Positions 41,289-49,631 of a DNA stretch of 64,000 bases are shown piece by piece (position 1 is the stretch's first letter; each line of letters opens with the position of its first letter). A program made the translations under genes and the position numbers. The stretch spans positions 2,728,001 to 2,792,000 of the forward strand of contig NZ_AP025943.1 in the NCBI RefSeq assembly GCF_026072915.1, written 5' to 3'. The DNA is from Akkermansia biwaensis. GTDB taxonomy: Bacteria > Verrucomicrobiota > Verrucomicrobiia > Verrucomicrobiales > Akkermansiaceae. The notes beneath the pieces were generated by a model that saw only the letters and a list, made by a program, of their open reading frames with translations, was not told where the DNA came from and did no database searches.

Positions 41289-43700
41289 ATGTGCGCCGCC
41301 TTCCACAACACTGAAAAACGGAAACTGCCCCTTGTCCGCGGCCCTGTGATCAGGCGGGAGTATGGAAACGTCATTTCCAAAATAACTCTCAGCGTGTGGA
41401 TTGCGGAAGAGGGTCTCGTCAGGGTGGCTTATTTTCCCGGCGCGGTGGCTGAAGATGAGCCGAGTTACGCCGTCAGTCCGGAATACGTGGCGCCAGGCGC
41501 AGAAATCCGGGAATATGACGAACCGGGAATTCATGTCATTGAAACGCGCCTGCTGCGGATTCGCGTCCGGACGGAAGAGCAGAAAGTGGATTTTTACGAT
41601 ATTGTCACGGACGAGCCGCTGCTCACGGATGAAAGCGGATTCGGCCGGGAATCCAAGGACTGGACGGGGGATTGCCGCGTATGGATCCGGAAACATCTTC
41701 AGGACACGGAACACTTCTTCGGCCTGGGGGACAAGCCCTGCGCCCTGAACCTGAGGGGCAAGTATTTCTCCATGTGGGGAGCGGACCATTACGATTTTCA
41801 CGAGGAATCCGATCCCCTGTACAAAAGCATCCCCTTTTTTCTCAGCCTCAGGGAAGGGAGGGCCTACGGGCTGCTGTTTGACAATACGTGCCGCTCCTAC
41901 TTTGACTTCGGCGCGACGGATGAAACGGTTCTTTCCTTCGGCTCCTTCGGCGGCCTGATGAATTATTACTTCATCTACGACCGCCGTCCCCTGGACATTG
42001 TGGCCGCTTACACGCGCCTTACCGGCACGCCGGAATTGCCGCCCCTGTGGGCCCTGGGCTACCACCAGTCCAAATGGAGCTATTACCCGGACAAGGCCGT
42101 GTTCAACCTGGTGGAGCGCTTCCGGGACCTGGGCATCCCCTGCGACGCCGTACACCTGGACCAGCACTACATGAGGAACAAGGAGGGGTTCACGTGGGAT
42201 TTGCAGAATTTTCCGCATCCCGCGGGCATGGTCGGCACGCTGAAGGAGCAGGGAATCAAGACGGTGCTGATCGTGAACCCCGGCGTCAGGATCAACCCGG
42301 AACACCCGGTGTGGAGGGAGGGCATGGAACGCAACTATTTCTGCCGCCGTTCGGAGGGCAACCTGCTGTCGGAGGAAGTCTGGCCGGGGCTGTGCAACTT
42401 TCCGGACTTCACCTCCCCCGCCGTACGGGACTGGTGGGCGGAACTGTACAGGAAGGACATTGAGGAAATCGGCGTCTGCGGCCTGTGGAACGACATGAAC
42501 GAGCCGGTCGTTTTCCCGGACCGCACGTTCCCGATGGATACCCGGCACGAGTACGACGGCATGCCCTGTTCCCATGAAAAAGCCCACAATATTTACGGTC
42601 AGTGTATGGCGGAAGCCTCCCGGGAGGCGATGAAGCGCCATGCCCCCGGCAGAAGGCCCTTCCTGCTCTCCCGGTCCGGATTTGCGGGATTGCAGCGTTT
42701 TTCCGCCACCTGGACCGGGGACAACCGCTCCAACTGGGAGCATTTGAAGCTGGCCAACTTCCAGTGCCAGCGCCTTGCCGCCTCCGGCATCTCCTTTGCC
42801 GGGTCGGACGCGGGGGGCTTTCTGGGCCACCCCACGCCGGAACTGTTCTGCCGCTGGATGCAGATGGCCGCCTTCCACGGCCTGTTCCGCAACCATTCCT
42901 CCGGGGAATTCGGCGGCCAGGAACCCTGGATGTTCGGGCTGGAAGCGGCCGGATACGTGAAAGCCGCCATAGAAGGGCGCTACCGCCTCCTTCCCTATAT
43001 TTATACCCAGTTCCACCGTTATGCGGAAACGGGCATGCCCGTGCTGCGCTCCCTGGCGCTCCAGTGTTTCGAGAACATGGACACCTACTGGCGCGGCGCG
43101 GAATTCTTCTTCGGGGACCATCTGTACGTCATCCCCATTCATGAACCGCAGGAAGGGGGCCGTTTTCTCTACATTCCGGAGGGCGTCTGGTATTCCTACC
43201 ATGACGACAGCCTGATGAGGGAAACCGGGAGGGACGTGTGGGTGAAGTGCCCGCTGGACTTCCTGCCCGTGTATGTCCGCGGCGGGGCGGTGGTGCCGCG
43301 CTGGCCCGTCCAGCAGTATGTTGGGGAAATCCCGCGGCCTCCGCTGTCGCTCGATGTCTGGTGGGCCCCGTCCGGGGAAGTGGAATCCCGGTTGTATGAG
43401 GATGCGGGAGACGGTTACGGCTACAGGCACGGGGAATGCGCCGAGCACGAATTCCTTTTCCGGGGCGGCCCTTCCTCCCTGGAATTGTCATGGACCTGTA
43501 GGGGAGACCCCTGCGCCTTCCATGAATCCGCGGAAGTGGTGCTGCACGGCCTGTCGGATGCGGTTTCCGTCGCGGCGGCCATGGACGGCATTCCCTGCGG
43601 TTCCGTCAGGAGGGACGGCAGGGTATGGAGAATTCCCGTGGAGGGCAAATTTGACCGCCTTTCCGTCACTTGGGACCGGGAAAACCTGTTTTCCGCATAA
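41289..43700 (+). CDS. GH31 alpha-glucosidase
   Basis: An 803-residue glycoside hydrolase family 31 enzyme. The N-terminal beta-sandwich (residues 1-250) leads to the catalytic barrel: the substrate loop LPPLWALGYHQSKWSYYP, the nucleophile Asp402 in GLWNDMNEP, and the acid/base Asp478 in WTGDNRSNWEHL, followed by GISFAGSDAGGFLG. A C-terminal beta domain contains VYVRGGAVVP. No signal peptide is seen, so it probably acts in the cytoplasm on malto-oligosaccharides or isomalto-type linkages. It is divergent from the glucan synthase-like gene, with 219 bases between them. Confidence 0.95.
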   Translation: MCAAFHNTEKRKLPLVRGPVIRREYGNVISKITLSVWIAEEGLVRVAYFPGAVAEDEPSYAVSPEYVAPGAEIREYDEPGIHVIETRLLRIRVRTEEQKVDFYDIVTDEPLLTDESGFGRESKDWTGDCRVWIRKHLQDTEHFFGLGDKPCALNLRGKYFSMWGADHYDFHEESDPLYKSIPFFLSLREGRAYGLLFDNTCRSYFDFGATDETVLSFGSFGGLMNYYFIYDRRPLDIVAAYTRLTGTPELPPLWALGYHQSKWSYYPDKAVFNLVERFRDLGIPCDAVHLDQHYMRNKEGFTWDLQNFPHPAGMVGTLKEQGIKTVLIVNPGVRINPEHPVWREGMERNYFCRRSEGNLLSEEVWPGLCNFPDFTSPAVRDWWAELYRKDIEEIGVCGLWNDMNEPVVFPDRTFPMDTRHEYDGMPCSHEKAHNIYGQCMAEASREAMKRHAPGRRPFLLSRSGFAGLQRFSATWTGDNRSNWEHLKLANFQCQRLAASGISFAGSDAGGFLGHPTPELFCRWMQMAAFHGLFRNHSSGEFGGQEPWMFGLEAAGYVKAAIEGRYRLLPYIYTQFHRYAETGMPVLRSLALQCFENMDTYWRGAEFFFGDHLYVIPIHEPQEGGRFLYIPEGVWYSYHDDSLMRETGRDVWVKCPLDFLPVYVRGGAVVPRWPVQQYVGEIPRPPLSLDVWWAPSGEVESRLYEDAGDGYGYRHGECAEHEFLFRGGPSSLELSWTCRGDPCAFHESAEVVLHGLSDAVSVAAAMDGIPCGSVRRDGRVWRIPVEGKFDRLSVTWDRENLFSA

Positions 43701-43721
43701 ACGGGAAGGAGGGAACAGAAA

Positions 43722-44735
43722 TCAAGGCAGGTGGAAGCTGTGCCTGACCGTCTCCCTTTTCAGCTTCAGTTCCCGCCATTCGTGCGTGAGGGTGGAGGAA
43801 GCCACCACGCCCCCTCCCGTGCACAGGGCCAGCCTGCGGCCCTGCCAGTACATGGAGCGGATGCCTACCAGGCAGAAAAAATCCCCGTCCAGCAGCAGGC
43901 CGAAGGGCGCGCCGAAATGGGGAGGGCAGCGCAGGCGGGAACGCCAGTCGTCCAGCTGGGCGAGCGTCTCCTCCGTGCGTGGCTGGGAACCCAGCGCGGG
44001 CGTGGGATGCAGCAGGCGAATCCAGTGGTCGGGCGGCAGGGGGCGGTCCGCCTCCAGCGTCAGGTAGGTGACGAAGTGGATCAGCGTGCCGAGATTCAGC
44101 ACCCGGCGGGGCGTGCGGCTGACGCTGCCGCAGGGGGACAGGCGGGAGAGGATGCTCCCGGCCACGATTTCATGCTCCCGGATTTCCTTGTCGTCGTTGA
44201 TGAATACGCCTTCATCCTCCGGCCGCGCCGTTCCGGCCAGGGCCATTGTGGTGAGGCGGCGGCCCTGCTGGTGGAACAGGGTTTCCGGAGACGCTCCGCA
44301 GAAGCCTTCCTTCTCCGTCCACCAGGCATAGGGATAATGGGAGGGGGAGCTTCCGAAGGCCCTGCGGATGAGTTCCCGCGGAACGTGCGGCGGCTGAAGC
44401 TCCCCGAACTGGGGTGTGGCCGGGACGCTCTTGACCAGGCGGCCGGAGGCGATCTGCCCCATTATTTCCGTGAACACCTGAGCATAGGCGTCCGGGGACG
44501 GGGCCTCCCAGCGGATTTCCGGAGCGGGGGGCAGTCCGTCCTCCGGCTCGGGAAGGGAATGCAAGGCAGCGGGAATCTTCCAGGGCAGGGGATCGTCCAG
44601 CCTGAACGTATTGACGTAAAAGGCGGCTCCGGATTCGGGAGGAACGGCCGATTCCCGGAACGGTCCTTCCCCCAGCAGCAGGCCGGCGAAAGGATGCTTG
44701 ATGAGGGCTCCGGATGGTGAAAATGGCATTTCCAT
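43722..44735 (-). CDS. isochorismate synthase-like chorismate-binding enzyme
   Basis: A 337-residue chorismate-binding enzyme of the MenF/EntC/TrpE superfamily. Motifs include SGRLVKSVPATPQFGE (catalytic Lys region), FCGASPETLF, ALAGTARPEDE, DKEIREHEIVAGSI (metal-binding Glu), HPTPALGSQPR and FGAPFGLLLDGD. The short length and absence of a TrpE-type N-terminal domain favour an isochorismate synthase for menaquinone synthesis. The usual HPTPAxGG has Ser for the second Gly. No other men gene lies nearby. A second ATG, two codons in, is an equally good start. Confidence 0.85.
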   Translation of the reverse strand: MEMPFSPSGALIKHPFAGLLLGEGPFRESAVPPESGAAFYVNTFRLDDPLPWKIPAALHSLPEPEDGLPPAPEIRWEAPSPDAYAQVFTEIMGQIASGRLVKSVPATPQFGELQPPHVPRELIRRAFGSSPSHYPYAWWTEKEGFCGASPETLFHQQGRRLTTMALAGTARPEDEGVFINDDKEIREHEIVAGSILSRLSPCGSVSRTPRRVLNLGTLIHFVTYLTLEADRPLPPDHWIRLLHPTPALGSQPRTEETLAQLDDWRSRLRCPPHFGAPFGLLLDGDFFCLVGIRSMYWQGRRLALCTGGGVVASSTLTHEWRELKLKRETVRHSFHLP

Positions 44736-44789
44736 GGAAAAAGAATTTGGGAAGGGCGGGTCGCGTTTCAGCTGGATGCGAATGGCCGT

Positions 44790-45659
44790 CTATTCTTCCG
44801 GGAGGTCCTTGTTGTCCCGGTTGACGACGGCTTTGAATATGGAGAAAATGCTTTGGGAGCCAAAGACATCCTGAATGACGTCCTTTTGCCACAGGCGGCG
44901 CCGGTTCATGTACGTTAAAACTTCGTTGATCTTTTTTTCCGCGTAATTGAATTGGTAGGTCCGTCCGTATATTCCCAGGATATAAGCCTCTTTGAAGGAA
45001 AGGCTGTCGGATAACAGGGAAACGTAGTGTTCTCTTTCTTCGCCGGAAAAATTCGCATTTCCAAAGAGCATGTGGGCGAAAGAAAAGAACGATCTTAAAA
45101 ACGGGGAAATGGAGGCATCCGCCTGGCGGATGGTATTTTCCTCGGAGAGGGAACGCTTTTTACAGTTTTGCAGCTTCAGGCCGACGGACTGAACGACGTC
45201 GAACAGATGGGAGAACCCTTCATGTCCGGTTTTCAGATAGGGAGACCGGCAATTCCTGTAAAAAGTGATTTGGGTGTTGTTGACCAGATTGTGCAGATGA
45301 TGCAATTGGTTATAGAAGGAATTCTCAAACATTTGCCTGTTCATGAGGCATTGCTGCTCCGACAATTGCTTGCATTGCGTATATTGAAGCAGAATGGTGA
45401 TGACCAGGCCGGAAAAAGCCAGCCCCGTGAACAGCGTGCTGGCCAGGATAAACTGGTTGGCAAATTCGGAAATGCTTGTCGGATAAGGCAGATGGGTTAT
45501 TTGGGGAATGAAATGATGTTCCAGAACAAGTAACAAGATGATGAGAACAGGGGATACGAGCAGGAACCAGATGAGGTATTTGCGTTTGATGCAAATATGT
45601 TCGGAATCTTTTCCCGCATGAGGGGGAAGGGGATGATGACTGGATTCGGCTTGTTTCAT
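44790..45659 (-). CDS. putative AbiC-like (putAbiC) membrane protein
   Basis: A 289-residue protein with two membrane segments (about residues 27-47, YLIWFLLVSPVLIILLLVL, and 69-93, FILASTLFTGLAFSGLVITILL). The cytoplasmic part begins MNRQMFENSFYNQLHHLHNLVNNTQITFYR, which resembles the putative phage abortive infection protein family, where two membrane helices precede an F-E-x-x-F-x-x-L-x-x-H-N-x-x-V-N pattern. The family's defence role rests mainly on association. The start at 45659 avoids overlap with the divergent act genes; ATGs further upstream would give a longer N-terminus. It stands alone, so it may be a single-gene defence element. Confidence 0.72.
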   Translation of the reverse strand: MKQAESSHHPLPPHAGKDSEHICIKRKYLIWFLLVSPVLIILLLVLEHHFIPQITHLPYPTSISEFANQFILASTLFTGLAFSGLVITILLQYTQCKQLSEQQCLMNRQMFENSFYNQLHHLHNLVNNTQITFYRNCRSPYLKTGHEGFSHLFDVVQSVGLKLQNCKKRSLSEENTIRQADASISPFLRSFFSFAHMLFGNANFSGEEREHYVSLLSDSLSFKEAYILGIYGRTYQFNYAEKKINEVLTYMNRRRLWQKDVIQDVFGSQSIFSIFKAVVNRDNKDLPEE

Positions 45660-45791
45660 ATCGGTTCGGCGTCGTGTTCCGGAAAATCCGCGGCTTGTTC
45701 CTTCAAGGGCCATGCTAATGAATGCTTTTCCGGAATCAATGTTTTTCACCGGGTGCGCAGTGTGCATACGGGAAATGTCATGTCTTTTAGG

Positions 45792-45819
45792 TTGACGCTG
45801 GCGGAGCGGCAAGTAATCT
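45792..45819 (+). promoter_or_regulatory. act operon promoter (-35 TTGACG, -10 TAATCT)
   Basis: TTGACG (45792-45797) and TAATCT (45814-45819) are 16 bases apart, with a predicted start about 20 bases before the actC ATG. Confidence 0.55.
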
Positions 45820-45846
45820 TTAGCGAGCCTTTCCACGATTGCCGCC

Positions 45847-47184
45847 ATGGATGATTCGACGCCTTCAACACTGTCCGCCGGGATTCCCGTAAAGGCCATG
45901 CTGGCGGAAGTGCGCAAGCCGCTGGGGCCGGTGTGGTGGTGCGTGTTTGTCGCCAGCGTTCTGCTGGCCGCCTGGGGCGTGGGGTGGAGTTCCTGGCGCA
46001 TCGCCGCGGAAGGCGTGGGCGTGCTGGGGCTGAACAACAACGTGGTGTGGGGGCTGGACATCGTGCATTTCGTCTTCTGGATAGGGCTGGGGCATGCGGG
46101 CACCCTGATTTCCGCCGTGCTGCTGCTGACGCGCCAGTCCTGGAGAAGCCCGATCGCCCGCGGGGCGGAACTGATGACCCTGTGCGCGGTGGTGTGCGCC
46201 GCCGTGTTCCCCGTGGTCCACGTGGGGCGCGTCTGGATGGCCTGGATGGCCGGACCCCTGCCGGAGGTGAGCGGCATCTGGCCGGACATGGCCTCCCCCC
46301 TGATGTGGGACGTGATGGCCGTCAGCACGTACTTCCTGCTTTCCCTGACTTACTGGTACATTGGCCTGATTCCGGACTTCGCCCTGCTGCGCGACTGCTG
46401 CACGGGGCGCTTGAAACGCCGCTACGGGCTGCTGGCGCTGGGCTGGCAGGGAACCGGGCGGCAGTGGAGGGCCTATGAGAAGGCCAGCCTGCTGTTCGCC
46501 GCCATTCTGACCCCGCTGGTGGTCTCCGTCCATTCCGTGGTGAGCTTTGACTTTTCCGTGACCCAGGTGCCCGGCTGGCACCAGAGCATCTTTCCGCCCT
46601 ATTTCGTGGGGGGCGCCATTTTGAGCGGCATGGCGATGGTGCAGCTGATTCTGCTGGCGGTGCGGCGGCTGATGGCCGGAAGCGGCGTGCGGGAGGCGAT
46701 CACGCCCGCCATCCTGAATCTGAGTTCCAAATTCGTGCTGGCCCTGGCCCTGGTGATGGGGGCCATGTACCTGTGGGAGCACATGGCCGTGCTGCTGAAT
46801 GGAGGCGCTCCGGAATTGTTCCCGGGACGGAATCCGGTGGGCGCCGTTTTCATGGCCGCCATGATCGCCGGGAACGTGGTTCTGCCCCAGTTGTTCTGGT
46901 TCCGCTCCCTGCGGACCAATCCGCTCGTCATCGTCGTGGTGGCTCTGGGGGTGCTTGCCGGCATGTGGATGGAGCGGTTCTGGATTGTGGTGGATTCCCT
47001 GAAGGCGTCCCTGCTGGCGGCCAATGCGGGGGATTACTTTCCCAGCCTGACGGACCTGGCCATGATGGCCGGAAGCGCGGGCCTGTTTACGGCCCTGTAC
47101 ATGATCCTGGTACGCGTCACGCCCTTCTTTTCCCTGTGTGACGTGCGGGAACAACAGTCTCTGGACAGGGAGGGCAGGGCATGA
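45847..47184 (+). CDS. actC: ActC-like NrfD-family membrane subunit of alternative complex III
   Basis: A 445-residue membrane protein with about ten membrane segments. It belongs to the NrfD/PsrC family that binds quinol in alternative complex III: NNNVVWGLDIVHFVFWIGLGHAGTLISA, VHVGRVWMAWM, SPLMWDVMAVSTYFLLSLTYW, and VVSVHSVVSFDFSVTQVPGWHQSIFPPYFVGGAI are hallmark ActC segments. It is the first gene of the operon and overlaps actD by four bases (ATGA). The electron-carrying subunits ActA (multiheme cytochrome) and ActB (Fe-S protein), which usually precede actC, are not found in the window. Confidence 0.93.
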   Translation: MDDSTPSTLSAGIPVKAMLAEVRKPLGPVWWCVFVASVLLAAWGVGWSSWRIAAEGVGVLGLNNNVVWGLDIVHFVFWIGLGHAGTLISAVLLLTRQSWRSPIARGAELMTLCAVVCAAVFPVVHVGRVWMAWMAGPLPEVSGIWPDMASPLMWDVMAVSTYFLLSLTYWYIGLIPDFALLRDCCTGRLKRRYGLLALGWQGTGRQWRAYEKASLLFAAILTPLVVSVHSVVSFDFSVTQVPGWHQSIFPPYFVGGAILSGMAMVQLILLAVRRLMAGSGVREAITPAILNLSSKFVLALALVMGAMYLWEHMAVLLNGGAPELFPGRNPVGAVFMAAMIAGNVVLPQLFWFRSLRTNPLVIVVVALGVLAGMWMERFWIVVDSLKASLLAANAGDYFPSLTDLAMMAGSAGLFTALYMILVRVTPFFSLCDVREQQSLDREGRA

Positions 47185-47741
47185 AAAAACGCATCGTATC
47201 CGGCTGGGTGCTTTCGTTCTCTTCCGAGGAGTCCCTCCTGGAAGCCGTTAAAGAGCTGTTGAAGGAGGAAGGTCTGCTCTGGGAAGTCTGCGCGCCTTAT
47301 CCCTGCGCCGCCGTACGGCTGGCCAACCGCCATGCGGGACGGGCCGTGGGCGCGGGGGTGCGGCTGTGGGCGGTGGCGGGCGGCCTGTGCGGCTTTCTGG
47401 CCGTGGCCCTGTGGATTTACTGGACGCAGTTCTGTGCGGACCCCCTGGTGACGCAGGGCCGGGTGCAGGGCTGGGAAAGCTGGCCCGCCTATGTTCCGCC
47501 CCTGTTTGAAGGCACCCTGCTGGGCGCCGGAGTGCTGACCGCCCTGGGATTCCTGAAAGGGGCTTTTCTTCCCAAATGGTACGACTGGGCCTTTGACTGC
47601 GATTTTTTCAGGACGGATGAGCACGGAGACGGTTATTTTATCCTGCTGGAAGGAGAGGACGGAGAACGCGCCGCTGCGCTGGCCGTATCCCTGAATCCCG
47701 CGGCTGCCGAATATATTGGCGGGGAAGGAGGCCGTTCGTGA
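47181..47741 (+). CDS. actD: ActD-like DUF3341 subunit
   Basis: A 186-residue protein of the DUF3341/ActD type. An N-terminal soluble part (SGWVLSFSSEESLLEAVKELLKEEG, then EVCAPYPCAAV) is followed by two membrane segments (GLCGFLAVALWIYW; FEGTLLGAGVLTALGFLKG) and a C-terminal soluble part with FILLEGED. This is the standard ActD layout. Its start and stop each overlap the neighbours by four bases, so translation is probably coupled. Confidence 0.9.
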   Translation: MKKRIVSGWVLSFSSEESLLEAVKELLKEEGLLWEVCAPYPCAAVRLANRHAGRAVGAGVRLWAVAGGLCGFLAVALWIYWTQFCADPLVTQGRVQGWESWPAYVPPLFEGTLLGAGVLTALGFLKGAFLPKWYDWAFDCDFFRTDEHGDGYFILLEGEDGERAAALAVSLNPAAAEYIGGEGGRS

Positions 47742-48385
47742 AAAGGGCCCTGGCGGTGGTTGCCGTTCTGGCTGTGCTGGCGGCAGGATGGTTCCTGGTT
47801 CATGACGACGGGGGCAGGAAAGCCGTTCCCCACATTTTTGACAACATGAGCGAGCGCCCGCTGACGGACGCGCAGCACGTGGAAGCCGCCTCCACCCCTG
47901 CGGGCAGGAAGGTCCGTTTGCTGCCTCCGCGCGCCGTGGCCCAGTCCGTGGGCGGGGCGTATGCCGCGCGGGACAGGGACCTCCGGGACGTTTTCGCAGG
48001 GGACGGCTCCTATTTTTCTTCCGGCCGGACGCAGGGAGGGGATGAGGAAGCCATGCCGCTGGAACTGGGCGGCGTTTCCCGGAGCCGGGACGTCCTGGCG
48101 GAGGGAAGGGTCTTGTACGCGGTGCACTGCGCCGTCTGCCACGGGCCGGACGGAAGCGGCCGGGGAAACATGGCCGCTTATGAATCCTACCCGCAGATAG
48201 GCTCGTTCCGGGATGAAAAGTATGCCTCCTATTCCCCCGGCAGGATGTTCCGGAGCATCCGCCTGGGGCAGGGCAACATGCCGGCCTTCGGCCATGTGCT
48301 GAGCGCGCGGGAAATCTGGTGCCTGGTGGCCGTCGTCCGGGAGATGCAGGCCGGCTCCTCCCCCGCAGAAAAAACGGAAAATTAA
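47738..48385 (+). CDS. actE: ActE-like mono-heme cytochrome c
   Basis: A 215-residue membrane-anchored cytochrome c. A hydrophobic N-terminus (ALAVVAVLAVLAAGWFLV) serves as signal or anchor, DNMSERPLTDAQHVEAASTP is the ActE-type lead segment, and the heme site is Cys131-Ala-Val-Cys134-His135 with a Met ligand probably in GNMPAFGHVLSARE. It would pass electrons from complex III onward in the periplasm. Confidence 0.92.
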   Translation: MKRALAVVAVLAVLAAGWFLVHDDGGRKAVPHIFDNMSERPLTDAQHVEAASTPAGRKVRLLPPRAVAQSVGGAYAARDRDLRDVFAGDGSYFSSGRTQGGDEEAMPLELGGVSRSRDVLAEGRVLYAVHCAVCHGPDGSGRGNMAAYESYPQIGSFRDEKYASYSPGRMFRSIRLGQGNMPAFGHVLSAREIWCLVAVVREMQAGSSPAEKTEN

Positions 48386-48401
48386 AGGAAAGACATTACT
48401 C

Positions 48402-49631
48402 ATGAACAGGAATGCAGCATCAACCGGGCGGGAGCGCAGGGACAGGGCGGGATTCCGCTGGGCCGGGCGCTCCCTGGCGCTGGCTCTGTGGCTGATCTCC
48501 GCGCTTCTCTGGTGCGTGCTGATGCGCCAGTCCTACATCGCGATGCCGTGGGACGACATATCCGCCTTCGGCGTGAAACTTTATGAAATGCGCGGCCCCT
48601 TTGCCGCCGCCGGCATGAGCGTGGGGCTGCTGGGCACGGGTATCTGCCTGGGCTGCCTGTTCTGGCTCTGCCTGTCCTGCGTGACGGGGGCCGGATGGGG
48701 AATCTCCCTGCGGCGCGTGCTGGCCGCCGGATTGTGGGGGAGCCTTCCCGGCGTACTGACATTGGCGGGGACGGTCGGCTGCCTGACGACGGTAATTTTT
48801 CCGGAAGCGGCCCGCTACTGGGGTGTGGCGGATGTTTCATCCCCCGGCGTCCGGGCGTTCAGCGTGATGGACTGGTCCGATCTTTCCTGGTGGAACCCGG
48901 CGTGGCTGTACGTGCGCATGGGAATACTGGCGGTGCTGGCGTGGAGCATGGCCCAGATATGGATGACGCTGACCGCCGGGGATTCCGTCTGGAAGCGTTC
49001 CTTCCACCGCGGAGCCGCCGCCTTCAGCATGATTGCGGCGGTCATGGCGCTGGGCGTGCTGGGATTTGACGTGCTGGCCGGTCCGGGCGGCGCGGCGCTC
49101 TCCATGTTCCCCGTGTACATGATTGCCTGGGTTCTGCTTGCCTCCCTGGCGTTTGCCGTGCTGGCCGCCGTCTGCCTGAGAAGGCTGGAAGGCGGAAAAT
49201 CCCTTTCATGGACCCGCATGGGCGGCATGCTGACGGCCATGGTGCTGATCAAGGCCTACATCACCTATTCCCAGTACCTTATCACCTGGTATGCCTCCAT
49301 TCCCGGGGAAATGACCTTTTACACGGCGGCCCTGTCCGGGTGGTCCGGAGTGCTGGCCGCCGCGCTGGTTCTGGAGTTGCTGGTTCCCTTCCTCGTTCTT
49401 CTGTTCCCCGCGCTGCGGCACAGGCCCTCCGCACTCCTCTCCGTCTGCGCGTGCATCCTGGCCGGTTCCCTGCTGGAAGCCTGCTGGATATTCTGCCCGC
49501 GGCTGGGGCTGGAATTACATGCGTGGGGAACGTGGACGCCCCTTCTGCTGCTTCTGGCGGCGATGGGAGGCATTGCCGCCGTTTCCATCCTGGGCGCGCT
49601 GAGCGTCCGCAACGTATTTCCCCGGTCATGA
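48402..49631 (+). CDS. actF: ActF-like membrane subunit
   Basis: A 409-residue membrane protein with about ten membrane segments. The segment LIKAYITYSQYLITWYASIPGEMTFYT matches the conserved F-S-Q-Y-L-I-x-W loop of ActF, the second NrfD-like subunit of alternative complex III. Its stop overlaps the start of the next gene by four bases. The start follows a short purine-rich stretch (AAAGGAAAG) 17 bases upstream, one of the few ribosome-site-like signals in the window. Confidence 0.9.
   Translation: MNRNAASTGRERRDRAGFRWAGRSLALALWLISALLWCVLMRQSYIAMPWDDISAFGVKLYEMRGPFAAAGMSVGLLGTGICLGCLFWLCLSCVTGAGWGISLRRVLAAGLWGSLPGVLTLAGTVGCLTTVIFPEAARYWGVADVSSPGVRAFSVMDWSDLSWWNPAWLYVRMGILAVLAWSMAQIWMTLTAGDSVWKRSFHRGAAAFSMIAAVMALGVLGFDVLAGPGGAALSMFPVYMIAWVLLASLAFAVLAAVCLRRLEGGKSLSWTRMGGMLTAMVLIKAYITYSQYLITWYASIPGEMTFYTAALSGWSGVLAAALVLELLVPFLVLLFPALRHRPSALLSVCACILAGSLLEACWIFCPRLGLELHAWGTWTPLLLLLAAMGGIAAVSILGALSVRNVFPRS

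Noticed and set aside
45660-46328. Long N-terminal extension of the AbiC-like gene
   Set aside because: It runs antisense through the start of actC and its promoter; the start at 45659 gives the expected two-helix layout.
45865-47154. 429-residue His/Gln-rich frame opposite actC
   Set aside because: Low-complexity shadow of a membrane protein gene on the other strand.
49208-49627. 140-residue N-terminal extension of the cytochrome fusion gene
   Set aside because: It lies entirely inside actF in another frame; the ATGA overlap start at 49628 is far better.
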